This document shows positions 12,867 through 22,769 of a DNA stretch of 64,000 bases, piece after piece; positions within the stretch are counted from its first letter, which is position 1, and every line of letters starts with the position of its first letter. This DNA is from Terfezia claveryi (lineage: Eukaryota > Ascomycota > Pezizomycetes > Pezizales > Pezizaceae), in contig WHUX01000040.1 of the NCBI GenBank assembly GCA_015179025.1, positions 124,001 through 188,000 on the forward strand, written 5' to 3'. The notes beneath the pieces are model-generated. The model was given only the letters and a program-made list of their open reading frames with translations. It was not told the origin of the DNA and made no database searches. Made by a program: the position numbers and the translations under genes.

Positions 12867-13522
12867 ATGGCAGCCGAACGCCCAAAACCGGTTACGCTCA
12901 AGTTCTCTACGGTGGGTATTGAGGTTATTGAGAATAGGACTTGGAGTTTTTGTGTTCCGTTTGATGCTGTTTCATCGTTGAAGGTTGGTTTTCTTTTTCT
13001 TTTTCTTTTTCTTTTTCTTTTTCTTTTCTTTTTCTTTTCTTTTTCTTTTCTTTAATTGAAATCCCCTTCCCCCCCCGCCTATATTGCGCTCACTACTACT
13101 TTGCCCATGGGCTATTATACTGATAATTGTCCTCCACGTCCCCGCCTTTTTAGAAACTCTGTGAACAAATCGGCCTCTGCCGCGACTTCATCCAGGACTT
13201 TGACTACGTCCCTTCCCTCGTCAAAACGAAGTTTTATATCCGCGATAGCGCATCCTCTGCGTACATAGTCTCTGGCAACTGGGAGGGCCTTGCGACGGCA
13301 GGGGGCACGTATGAGATTATCCTCAAGCCGAACAGGGAGGATATGTTGCCGCCGGGGGTGAAGGGGTCGATTGGCGCGGATATGATGGGCCATGGAGAAG
13401 TTGAAGGGCCGCCGGGGTATGGTGGCGGTGGGGGGAAAATGAGTGGGGGTGGGCCGTCGTATTATAAGGATATGCAGTATCCAGGGAAGGAGATGAGTTA
13501 TCCCGGGAGGCCGAAGTATTAG
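12867..13522 (+). CDS. small conserved-looking hypothetical protein with Gly-rich tail
   Basis: Exons 12867-12983 and 13154-13522 (phase 0) give 161 aa. The first exon encodes MAAERPKPVTLKFSTVGIEV and ends at SSLK; the second opens KLCEQIGLCRDFIQDFDYV and runs through a compact mixed alpha/beta-looking domain ending near TYEIILKP. The last 50 residues are Gly/Pro/Tyr-rich (GYGGGGGK, ending SYPGRPKY). The pattern of a short beta strand pair, a helix and a final strand would suit a ubiquitin-like fold, but I do not recognise the family. The intron is unusually pyrimidine-rich. An in-frame upstream start at 12654 exists but would add low-complexity sequence. Confidence 0.7.
12986..13054 (+). repeat. 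pyrimidine microsatellite (TTTTTC/TTTTC) in an intron
   Basis: About 68 bases of near-perfect CTTTTT/CTTTT units lie just after the 5' splice site of the preceding hypothetical gene's intron. Confidence 0.9.
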
Positions 13523-14242
13523 AAGGGGAAGAAGCGGAGGGGTGAGGGGGGTTAGCTAGTGAAGTTTTTCTCTTTTTGCTCTTTTTATTTTTATTTTCCC
13601 TTTTCGTTTTGGTTATAAGGCTGAGTGAGTGTAGCGTATGGAATGGTATACCCAGCTCCTAGCTGGAGCCTTTCGATATTGTCCATGGACCGGGGCGGGG
13701 CGGATGTGTGTCTGGCTATATAGCTGTGAACGTATGGGTTTTTTCTTTTTCTTTCTTTTTCTTTTCTTTTTTTTTTTGGTGGGGAATTTGTTTATTTTTT
13801 TATTTTTTTATTTTTTTGTATATGTGAGAAATGAGATGATCATGATGATTATGGTTTTATGTATGTTGACGAATTGATGATTTGTTATATTTATATATAT
13901 ATTTTTTTGGGGGGGGGCGGTGGGGGTGGGTTTTTGTCCTCTTATTCCACTCCTACGGTACCTATTATCTATATAGCTATAGCTATAGCTTTCTCAAACC
14001 GAATGTATTATTTCGTTCTGATTATTTGTATTCGAAACGGTATTTTATCTACTTTGTAGCATTGCTGTAGGCACGTTGATTCTCCTCCCCCTTCCCCTCT
14101 CCCGTACCCCCCCCAAAAAAGGGTGATATCAATTCCTCCCCAATATTTTATATTTTCCTTTTTTTCCCCCCCTAACCCCCCTTCACTGAGTGTGTAAAGC
14201 AATCTATATTTTTTTTTCTTTCCGGGGGAAATGCAAAAAAAG

Positions 14243-14276
<34 letters not shown>

Positions 14277-14944
14277 AGGATTACATTATCAACAACATTT
14301 AAATCCTTTAGTTGGGGGGGGGGGGGAGGGGGGGGGTAAAAAGTAAGTACTTTTATTGCCATCCAAGGCCAGAAAATGACAGTTTTTTTGAGGTCGAAAA
14401 AAAAAAAATTTATCTTGAGGTATCTCTCTTTCATATTACGCAGTACTTCACACTCTCCTAGCTTCTCATGTTTTCTCTAAAGGAAAAAATTGGGAGATCA
14501 GTTTGGGTTGAGCTACATATGTTATTTATATACTGTATATACAGTACCTATACTAATCAGGTGGGTGTGTAATGTGGTGGTTAAACGTAAAAATATATAT
14601 ATATATGCTTGTCTATATTGTACATCTGCAATCTTGAATTAGGCAGTTTTGTCATATCTCGGAACTTGTAAGTGGTAGTAGTAGTAGGAGAGGAGGAGGA
14701 GGAGGTGGTGGTGGTGGCGGTGAAATTACTTGTTATTGATGTGATGTAGTTGGTGTAAATACATGTGTGATATGGTGTGAGGAGAGTGGCACAGGAAGCA
14801 GGGCACTATAACACCAATACTACCTCTATAGGACGTACGAGTTGCTCTATTCCATTCAATTACCCTCAACCTTGCGAATCATTGTACTCAGCTCCAACTT
14901 CATTACACAATAGAAAACATACACCCCATCCCCCACCCGCACGC
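13523..14944. other. low-complexity spacer
   Basis: Contains T-rich runs (13740-13815), a G/T-rich tract at 13906-13930, A/T and C homopolymers at 14100-14270, the G-tract at 14314-14336, an AT dinucleotide run near 14590 and a GGA/GGT trinucleotide tract near 14690-14720. No gene is supported. The final 200 bases are the 3' flank of the minus-strand GTPase-like gene. Confidence 0.65.
14314..14336 (+). repeat. G-tract (13 G, A, 9 G)
   Basis: A nearly uninterrupted G-run on the plus strand, capable in principle of G-quadruplex formation and prone to length errors in sequencing. Confidence 0.85.
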
Positions 14945-15834
14945 TTATCCAACTACACACCCCTCCCACAGCGCCTCCTCCTCCCTCTCCTCCTCCCGCT
15001 GCACCTTCCTCCCCAGCCAAAGCTTCACCCCAATCCCAACAATATCCTCCTCAACCTTATCCATCAATTCCCCAGTGAGCGCGCTGCACTCCATGTATCC
15101 ATCCAACCCGAGTCTTTGTGCCATTCCGTAGCCTTCGCTGGGAATGACGAAGGGTAGTTCATCTACCCCGTTTCCTCCAGTGGTGGCGGGGTTGTAGGGG
15201 ATGGTATTCCTTGTGTCTCGTTGGAGGCCAAGGAGGAGGATTGGGTGGGTAGAGTTGCTGGGGGAGGAGGAGGTTGGGGTGGGGAGGACGAGTGTAAGAA
15301 GGGGAGGGAGAGGAGAGTGGAGCGGTCAGAAATGGAGAAGGTTAGGAGGAGGATGTCGGGGTCGCGCTGGTCGAGAATGGGAATAGCGGTGTCTTCTTCT
15401 TCGGAAGGGAGGCCGGATTGCGGATTGGGAGTGCGCCAGGGGAGGTTTGTAGTGTAGAAGTGGAGTTCGGGGGAGGGAGGCCGTGTAGGAGAGGGTTTGG
15501 CGCGGATGATGTATGGGTGGTGGGGGGGTGGAACTATGGATGGGTTGGTGAGCATGAGTTTTTTCCCGAGGTGACTGAGATTGAGAACAGGATAGAGTAT
15601 TGGGGGGAGTGGCTTGGGAAGGAGAGTACCTCGTTGGGATCGGATTTGGTGAGTTTCCTAGGTTCATTCATGCTCAGCGGGGGTCGACAACGATGAGAGG
15701 GGCGACTGATGGATGAATGGATGGCTGGAAGGGAGGCTTCAGAGCTGGAGCGGGGCGTACTGTAGAAATGTGTTTTTTCCACAGTTTGGGGCGCCGAGGA
15801 GAAGGTAGACGATGGGTCGGGGCGCGGAGGCCAT
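14945..15834 (-). CDS. divergent Ras/Rho-like small GTPase, apparently frameshifted
   Basis: The minus strand starts at 15834 with MASAPRPIVYLLLGAPNC, continuing GKNTFLQ: a P-loop of GxxxxGK[N/T]T type. After one or two introns (donor candidates after CTACA near 15765 and after CCCAACGAG near 15627) comes a segment read at 15555-15300 with ELHFYTTNLPW and DILLLTFSISDRSTLLSLP, matching the Rho strand before the FSI motif. The rest lies one frame over: PILLLGLQRDTRN (the LVGxKxDLR position), then PSEGYGMAQRLGLDGYMECSALTGE (split here: PSEGYGMAQRLG and LDGYMECSALTGE), stop at 14945. One missing base in the C-rich tract at about 15250-15300 explains the break. The usual NKxD and CAAX motifs are not visible, so nucleotide binding and lipidation are uncertain. 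Exon boundaries are tentative. Confidence 0.55.
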
Positions 15835-16151
15835 GGTTGGCTGACGCGCGGTGGGCTGGAGACGGAGATGGGGACGGAGGCGGAGACGCGACGGCCCAAG
15901 ATCTTGTACTTATCAGCGGGCGTTGGGGTTGGGGTGGGGATGGGGGTGGGGTTCAGGCTGGCGATCGCGGATCTGGATACCGGACAAAGTAGGGGGGGCA
16001 TTCGATGTCGATGGCGGCTCTGCTGTCGCAGCCTCGCCAAGCCGCAGGCTCCCATCCCGCCATCCCGTCTCCAACAGCCCTCATCTCCACTCGTCCGCAA
16101 GGACGACCTCACTCTCCCCCGCCATCACCCCGCCAAAACCCAGCAAAGAGA
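15835..16151. promoter_or_regulatory. shared intergenic region of a divergent gene pair
   Basis: About 317 bases separate the start codons of the GTPase-like gene (-) and BTN1 (+). It is GC-rich with GGGGTT/GGGGAT-type repeats and no clear TATA box. An in-frame ATG at 16005 could extend BTN1 into it by 49 codons. Shared promoter use is inferred from the arrangement only. Confidence 0.4.
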
Positions 16152-17641
16152 ATGACGAGCAGCCTGGCAGCATCTCGCTTCACCCTGCCTCTCCCCGGCT
16201 CCCCCTCATCAAACATGCAACTCTTCAAGGCCCGCCTGAAGGCCCTCTTCGCTGATGCAGATCCCCGGGTCTGTCTTGCCTTCTGGCTCTTCGGTACGCC
16301 TTACACCCCCCCTCCCAAAAATTAAGCTTGTCTAATACTCATCTATCTCCAGGCCTCATCAACAATGTCCTCTACGTCATTATTCTCTCCGCCGCACTCG
16401 ACCTTGTCGGGCCCACGCTCCCCAAATCCCTCGTCCTCCTCTTTGACGTCCTCCCCTCCTTCCTCACCAAGCTCCTCCTACCCTATGTCATCCACCGCGT
16501 GCCCTACCACATCCGCATCCCCATCCTCGTGCTCCTCTCCTTCCTTGGGATGCAGTTCGTCGCACACGCGCCCACACTGCCCTGGAGGATGTTTGGTGTG
16601 GTCATTGCCTCCATATCATCTGGCGCGGGAGAGCTGAGCTTCTTGGGACTCACGCACTACTACGGGCAATTTGCAGTGGCGAGTTGGGGAAGTGGGACGG
16701 GTGCGGCGGGGCTGGTGGGCGCCGGGATGTATAGTGTGGTGATTACCGGGTGGAGGTGGAGCGTGAGGGGGGCCTTGGGAGGGTTTAGTTTCTTGCCGGG
16801 GGTGATGCTGTTGGCGTTTTTTGCTGTGTTGCCGAGGGGCGTACTGTGGTATAGATGTGCGCCTGGGGAAGGCGATGCGGAGGATGGGGTAGTGAGGCAT
16901 AGGGAGGAGGAAGAGGGGGAGGGGGAAGGGGGGGGGCTGAATACGAGGCGTATTGAGACTGAGGGACTATTAAACCACTCTGGGGAACATGGACGTCATT
17001 CCACACAATCAATACCCTCCCTTAGATCTACATTAACCTCCTTCTCCTCTCCTTCCTCCCCACCCTCTACCATAACCTCGCTCGAACAAAATCCCTTTTC
17101 TTCCCATATATGCTCCCCCTGCTTCTCGTCTACATCGCTGAATACACAATCAACCAAGGCGTCTCCCCCACCCTCCTCTTCAGCACCAACCCCCAACAGA
17201 CCCCCCCACTCCCGCCCCGCCATTCACACACTTCCGCGACTTCTACCCAACCTACAACACCATCTACCAACTCGGCGTCTTTATTTCTCGCTCTTCCCAC
17301 CTCATTTATCGCCTCCCCGCCCTCTACCCCCAAGCCTCCTCCAATGCCTGAATCTAATCATCCTAACCCTCCATGCTATGTATCCGTTTATTCCAACCGT
17401 TTGGATCGTGTTTGTAGTCATCTTTTGGGAGGGGCTACTGGGGGGCAGTGTCTACGTGAATACGTTTGCAAAGATTACAGAAGAGGTGGGAGTAAAGGAA
17501 CGGGAGTTTGCATTAGGCGCGGTGACGGTCGCGGATTCTGGCGGGATATGTATAGCGGGGTTTGTCGGACTGTGGTTGGAGGGCGCGTTGTGTAGGTGGC
17601 AGGTGGGAAGAGGGAGGGACTGGTGCCGGTTAATGGAGTAG
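16152..17641 (+). CDS. BTN1: battenin / CLN3-family lysosome-vacuole membrane protein, with apparent frameshifts
   Basis: Exon 1 (16152-16293) ends in WLFG and joins exon 2 (from 16353) as [18 protein letters not shown], the CLN3 opening signature. Next come membrane segments, a Gly/Glu-rich loop and SLRSTLTSF, the counterpart of SLRERWTVF in human CLN3. Then the frame changes three times: [18 protein letters not shown] (frame of 17110), [20 protein letters not shown] and ISRSS (frame of 17223), and [12 protein letters not shown] through [14 protein letters not shown] to the stop (original frame). Each change is explained by one missing base, in the C/T-rich stretch near 17035-17060, the C-run at 17201-17207 and the C-run at 17327-17331. 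The protein would be about 480 aa. Known role: vacuolar/lysosomal homeostasis (pH, basic amino acids). Either a recent pseudogene or homopolymer sequencing errors. Confidence 0.8.
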
Positions 17642-18729
17642 AGGTCAGGTAGCATACCCTATGGTTGGTTAGGAGGTTAATTGGAGTGTGCGGGGTTGGG
17701 AGTTTTCTTGTTTCATTTTTTCTTCTGTAAGGGTTCTGTTTCTTTCTCTTTTTTCTTTTTCTCTTTTTTTTTTCTTTTGCTTGGTTTGGTTTTTGGAAGA
17801 TCTTGGGCACCGGTATGTCTCTTCTGGTGGGTGTTTCGGGGTTGGTTTCTTTTGACGTTATATAATTAAGATACTTCACAATAATACCGTAGAGTACAGC
17901 CGTTTGTTACTGGGGTTGTATATATAAGAGCTTCCCCCCCAAAGCCCACCTACCTACCCTTGGTAACGTCAGATTCAATTAAAATTAATTCAAGCTCTAC
18001 ATCCTGTGCATCCACTCCTCCTCTCGAGTCGAGCTGAGTGAAACATTCCTTTTCTTTTCTTTCGTTGTTTTTGCTTCAACCCACTGTTCTAGGGAGCGCA
18101 TGGACATGTCTCTCTGAGAAAAAGGAAAAAAGGATACTCAACCATGAGGGATATCAGTATTATCTTTCTTATTTACAAGTACTACAAGTTCCGCAGTGTA
18201 TGCCATGAAGGGAGAGAGGGGGGGGGGGGGAGGGGGGGAGGGGGGGAATATGATGGTGATGTATTTTGGTAATTAGATATGGTGGTAGTAGGGCTACTGG
18301 GTATGTGCCAAAATTTGTTCATAGAGTTGGTCTAGGTTGAAGTAGACTGTGGTTGTGGATCTAATATAGAGCGTAGGTGAGGTGTTTGGTGTATGCTGAG
18401 ATATGCGAGGGGAAGGTATGTACTACTCCACATAGACAGCCGTTGTGCCAACCAGACTAAAACAAGACTACTACTGTTACCCTGAAGGAAGATTTGGCGT
18501 TTAAGCTAAATTTTATATTTAAAAGCATATTTATCAAACCAGCAAAGGTAAATTGACACCCCATATGAGCAGCAAGGAAGAAAATGTCAGAAATGAAAAT
18601 ATCAACCCCTTCGTAATCAGCACGAAATTTCCTTTGCAATTAGCATACTACTCTTTCCAGACATTTCCTATCCATCCATCCCTTCCCTCCCTTCCCCTTC
18701 CTATCCATGCCCCGACCTCTGTCTCCACC
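17642..18729. other. spacer between convergent genes, low complexity
   Basis: T-rich run at 17710-17775 after BTN1, a copy of AACCAGACTA at 18450, and the G-rich tract at 18209-18247. No gene seen. Confidence 0.6.
18209..18247 (+). repeat. G-rich tract with four or more G-runs
   Basis: Runs of 13, 7 and 7-8 G separated by single A, after GGGAGAGA. It fits a G-quadruplex-forming pattern. Confidence 0.85.
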
Positions 18730-21700
18730 TTATTCCCTACTCGTTCTCCTCCTCTTATTGTACGAGTCAGAATCGCCCCATTTCTCCAAACCGTTATTCA
18801 TGACAGTTTTTCCTCGAAGCGAAGACGCGGATGGTGCTCGCTTATAACTTTCTCCCCCCTTTCCACATCTTCTAGGAGGTACTGAAAAGTCACTTCTTCC
18901 CCCTTGCCTACCCCTTGCTCCACCCCTCCCCTCATTATTCCTCTCCTTATCTCTCTCCTCTTTTTCCCGTTCCTTGATTATCTGTTCTAACTTCGCCTCC
19001 CTAACTTTAAAAGCTGCATAGTTGCCATCAAACTCCTCCATTTCGACTCCCTTCCTACCCCTTCGCCAGAGTTCATCCCTCTTGCGTCGAAGTGCAACTG
19101 GGTCATTACTCGGTGGTATAACTGAACCCCCCCTTTCCGTCGATGCTTCGCTTGCTGGCAAGTCACCATAACTCTGGTAATAGGCATTCTGGAATCTGTC
19201 CCCACGGGTGTCATTCTTATCAAACGCCCTCCCCTTGGTTGCTCTACCGCCGTGTTCATATTTAGGCCGATAACTCTGATGACCATCCCATACTGTATTC
19301 CTATTGAACCCCTTACCGATCGTTGGTTCGGTGTCATAGTCTCGGTCAGACTCACGACAGCGCCGCTGTTATTTGCATATCAGTTAAGCTTCGTACTATT
19401 GGATTATTAGATGTGGGTTCGACAAACCTTCATTTCGTTCCGCGAGCGATTTCTATAAGCTTGATCATGTTGTCCGGCGTTGGCAAACCCCGACCCATTT
19501 TTCTCGAGAAGTGTCGACATGATGTCACGTTTGACCGCCTTAGGAAGCTGCCCCAGTTGGTCCATCCTATCGACCACTTTGAGAAAATCATCTTGCGTGA
19601 TGCACTCTCCGGGCTCAATATCAGGCTCTTCCTGTGGTTTGTCCTTCAGCTTGTCAAAGTAGGGTGCGCCAGAATACCAAAACTTTGCTACCCTCCCAGC
19701 CATATCTACTACTTTGAGAGCGTTGTCTTCCTCAGGCTCATAGATGAAGCCCATTTCTTCGTCTAACTGTTCCCATCGCGGACAACCATTCTCCCAATGC
19801 TCCCCTCCACAATAGCGGCAGGTCCCTGATGGCTTGAGGCATAAACCTTCGTGAGCCCGGAGGCAAATTGGGCACGCACCTTCAGTAGGACAACGATTCT
19901 TGTGCATGAATCTGCACTTAGTGCAGCTAATCCCCGGCCGATATGTTTTCGCCAGGCGGAGGGACTTACGATTGCACTGCCTGACCCAGTGTTGACCCCC
20001 ACAAAGGATGCAAGGGTGAGATGGTCTCTTGCATCTGCCATAGTGAAAGCGCAAACATTCAGAGCAGCGAAGTGCAACCGGGAGCTGGCCTTCAACTGTG
20101 CCGCCTGGAGGGGCATCTCTGTCGACATCCTGGGTCTTGTATACAACCCCATCGGAGCACCCTTCACCCTTCTGTGTGTCGTATTGAATGTCTTCCAGTT
20201 CCCGCAAGCGGCCCACGAAAGGCTGTGGAAAAGGTTCGGATAGGGATTCCTGGGCCCGTTGGGCATCCGCGGGGCCTTCACTATCTTTCATTTCTACATC
20301 GATATCCTGCATATAGATGTCAGAGCTAGCCGCGGCCGCGCCGGGAGGTAAGGTGGTGATCTTTCCGTCATTAGTCAAGAAAACGGCATTACATTGAGAT
20401 GCGACCTCTGCCGCGGGCTGATCTGTAGTATTTGACTGTTTGTTGAGGCATGACATTGGTGCTGAAGTGCTAGATGTAGGCTGATTACTCATAGCTTTGG
20501 CATGGCTGCTCACTATTTTGCCCTGCTGTGGCAGAGGTGTGTTTGGCTTCGGTTCCAAAATCTTAAAGCTAGGAGGTGCGAGATTAGAGATCCTATGCCC
20601 ACGCAGTTCACTACTCTTTGCCTGATTATGAGCCTCATACACGGCAGGTACAGGTGGCTTCTCTAACGTTAAGTTCACTTTAGGTGCCGCAGTCGATGTC
20701 CAGAAACCCCACTCTGCTGCCTTGTCGTCCTTTTTGCTTTGAAGAAAACTAACCACCGCCTCACAAGTCAACTGTGGTATAACTGGATTCGGTAAAATAG
20801 GATACCCTTCAACCTCCTCTGAATTCGCATTCGATCCCGCATTGTCGTAGCCTCCTTCCTGGTCAGCCCCACAAGTCTCGAGCTCAGGAAAACCGGTCTC
20901 GCCCCTTTGCGGAAGGGTTTCTGGCTGGCAATTTGAGTACGTAGCAGCGGTCTTCAACTGGGGATTCCCTTCCTTTGCTGTCTCCAATACCAAGGCCTGT
21001 TCATTAAGTTTAGCCACCTCTGTTACAGCTGGCTTCGCTACAGGTACCCCTTTCCCCTTGAGTTTATCGTTCAAGCTTTTAGCTGATGGGGCAAATGTTG
21101 ATTTGATTTGTGCCCTATCACCATCGGCTAGATCCAGTCCATTGTCATTGTTATTTTCGTGCGCCGTTGTGGATGCTTGTGGATCAACAGTCCCAGCCGA
21201 AAGGCTCCCAAGACTATGGGATGGAGTGGAAGATTGTGTCTTGAGACTGGGACCAGCAGGGCCCGTTGCAGAAGTGACGGTTTCCTCGATATTTGCCTCA
21301 TTAGTCTTCGCTTGTGATTCAGTGCTATGTAGGCCGTCACCCATTGTTTCAAATTGCGCTGTGTGTTGTTCATCACCCTGTGGTACCGGTGGCGGTCCTT
21401 CAACCCGAGTACATGTTTGTTGGGCTTGCCTAGTTTTCTTTGGTTTGTAAGCCGAGAGTGATATCGTCTTCCTGTTCTGGGGATCTTTCGTAGAAAGGGC
21501 ATTCAGGGTAATCGCTAAATCATTGGTCTCAAGTCGAGAATCTGACTCAAGTGGTTCATCAACTGCTGAAGTCATAGAGTCCGAAATCTGCACTTCCACC
21601 AGAATATCTACATTGGTGCCGGACCTTTCTGCTTGGGCCCATTCTTGCAGCTTGTGAGGGAGCAGAGCAGCTTGGGGGTTAGGACTTGCATCAAGGCTTT

Positions 21701-22769
21701 CCAGGACAGTCTCTGAAGATGGGAGAATTGTGGCCGTAGACTGCACCACGGCTTCGGGAGGTTGAGTAACAGCTGTGGGTTCCTCGGCTCGAGTCACAAC
21801 GGCTTGCGATTCTGCTATGTCAATTTGGCAAAGCTCGGAGGGTGATGCTGAGAAATCGACCGCCTCGTGCTGTGAGCACAACTGCTCTTGTCCATCGTTA
21901 ACTAGACGTTTAACTGCTTGTTGTTGCTCCTCTCCGGAAGCGTGTCCGCCCATTTCATTACAGTGTTTTGAGCCTTGCAGCTCATTCGAGGCAGCAGCAA
22001 GAGGCTCTGATCCTGAGCTAGTGTATAGGGTATCTTGCTGCTGTGCTACCTCAGGAGTAGGTTGGGCTGCATTGTGATCAAATTCAATGGAATCAGTCCT
22101 ATCTGTAACTTTTCGGGTCAGTAGTCGTTGTGCTAAGGATTACAGACGTGGTGTAGTTTGCACGCGGTACGTACCTGTCGGCTCACTTGCACCGGTTCTT
22201 ACCGTTTCTGACCCATCAGCCCGATCAGTTTGCATCTCCGTAATCATAGCGGCCTGCGGCTCGAACTCGTCATCGTCATCGAGCGAGATCACCACACAGC
22301 CCAGCTTAGAATCCTTTATCTCTTTGAACTTTTGGATCTTTGGAACTAGCTGCGGTGCTTCCTCCCTCAACCTTATGGCAATAGGTGCAGCAGCTTGGCT
22401 CCCCACAGGGGAAACTGGTGCACGTGCAGCGGGTGGATTTTTCCTCGCATTTGCAAGTACTGAGTAATAGTCCCAGTCTATTTTGTGATGGTTCACTAGA
22501 TGTTCGATATAACTCTTTCTCTAACAGAATCGTTTAGCCTATCAACCCATGCACAGAATGAACTTATCAACCTGAGGGCTGGAAGTAGTTACATTATCAA
22601 AGAGCCTAGCGCAGAATGGACATGGAGTGTATTTTTTCCCTGTATCCTTGGTAGAGGAAGATGCTTCTGTTCGCTCTGCATCATTGGTGGACGAAGGGGC
22701 ATCCACTTGTCTTGCATCGAGACTCTTTGTGTGGGGAAGAGGGCTTCCTGGGCTCGCCACGCTTGCCAT
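18730..22769 (-). CDS. large zinc-binding protein: one C2H2 finger plus five CCHC-like zinc knuckles
   Basis: Four exons, 22769-22593, 22520-22175, 22102-19428 and 19365-18730, join with consistent phases to 1277 aa. The first intron splits a perfect C2H2 finger: CPFCARLFDN (C50, C53) then RKSYIEHLVNHH (H66, H70), spacing C-x2-C-x12-H-x3-H. Residues about 175-850 are long, Ser/Thr/Pro/Gln/Glu-rich and probably disordered. At about 854-950 five short knuckles follow: CSECLRFHYGRC, CILCGGQHWVRQC, CTKCRFMHKNRC, CPICLRAHEGLC and CRYCGGEHWENGC. The C-terminus is highly charged (helical KEREKEERDKER, then Gly/Arg-rich), suggesting RNA binding. An upstream open frame to 22948 may hold a further 5' exon. 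No reverse transcriptase or integrase is nearby, so a Gag origin is not supported. Function unknown; RNA or nucleic-acid binding is inferred from the knuckles. Confidence 0.8.

Noticed and set aside
16892..17025. Intron in BTN1 to explain the first frame change
   Set aside because: It would remove the acidic loop and SLRSTLTSF, which correspond to the CLN3 loop and SLRERWTVF; a single-base loss after that point fits better.
18730..22769. Retrotransposon Gag origin of the zinc-knuckle gene
   Set aside because: No protease, reverse transcriptase, integrase or LTR nearby, gene has three normal introns, and knuckle spacing differs from Gag.
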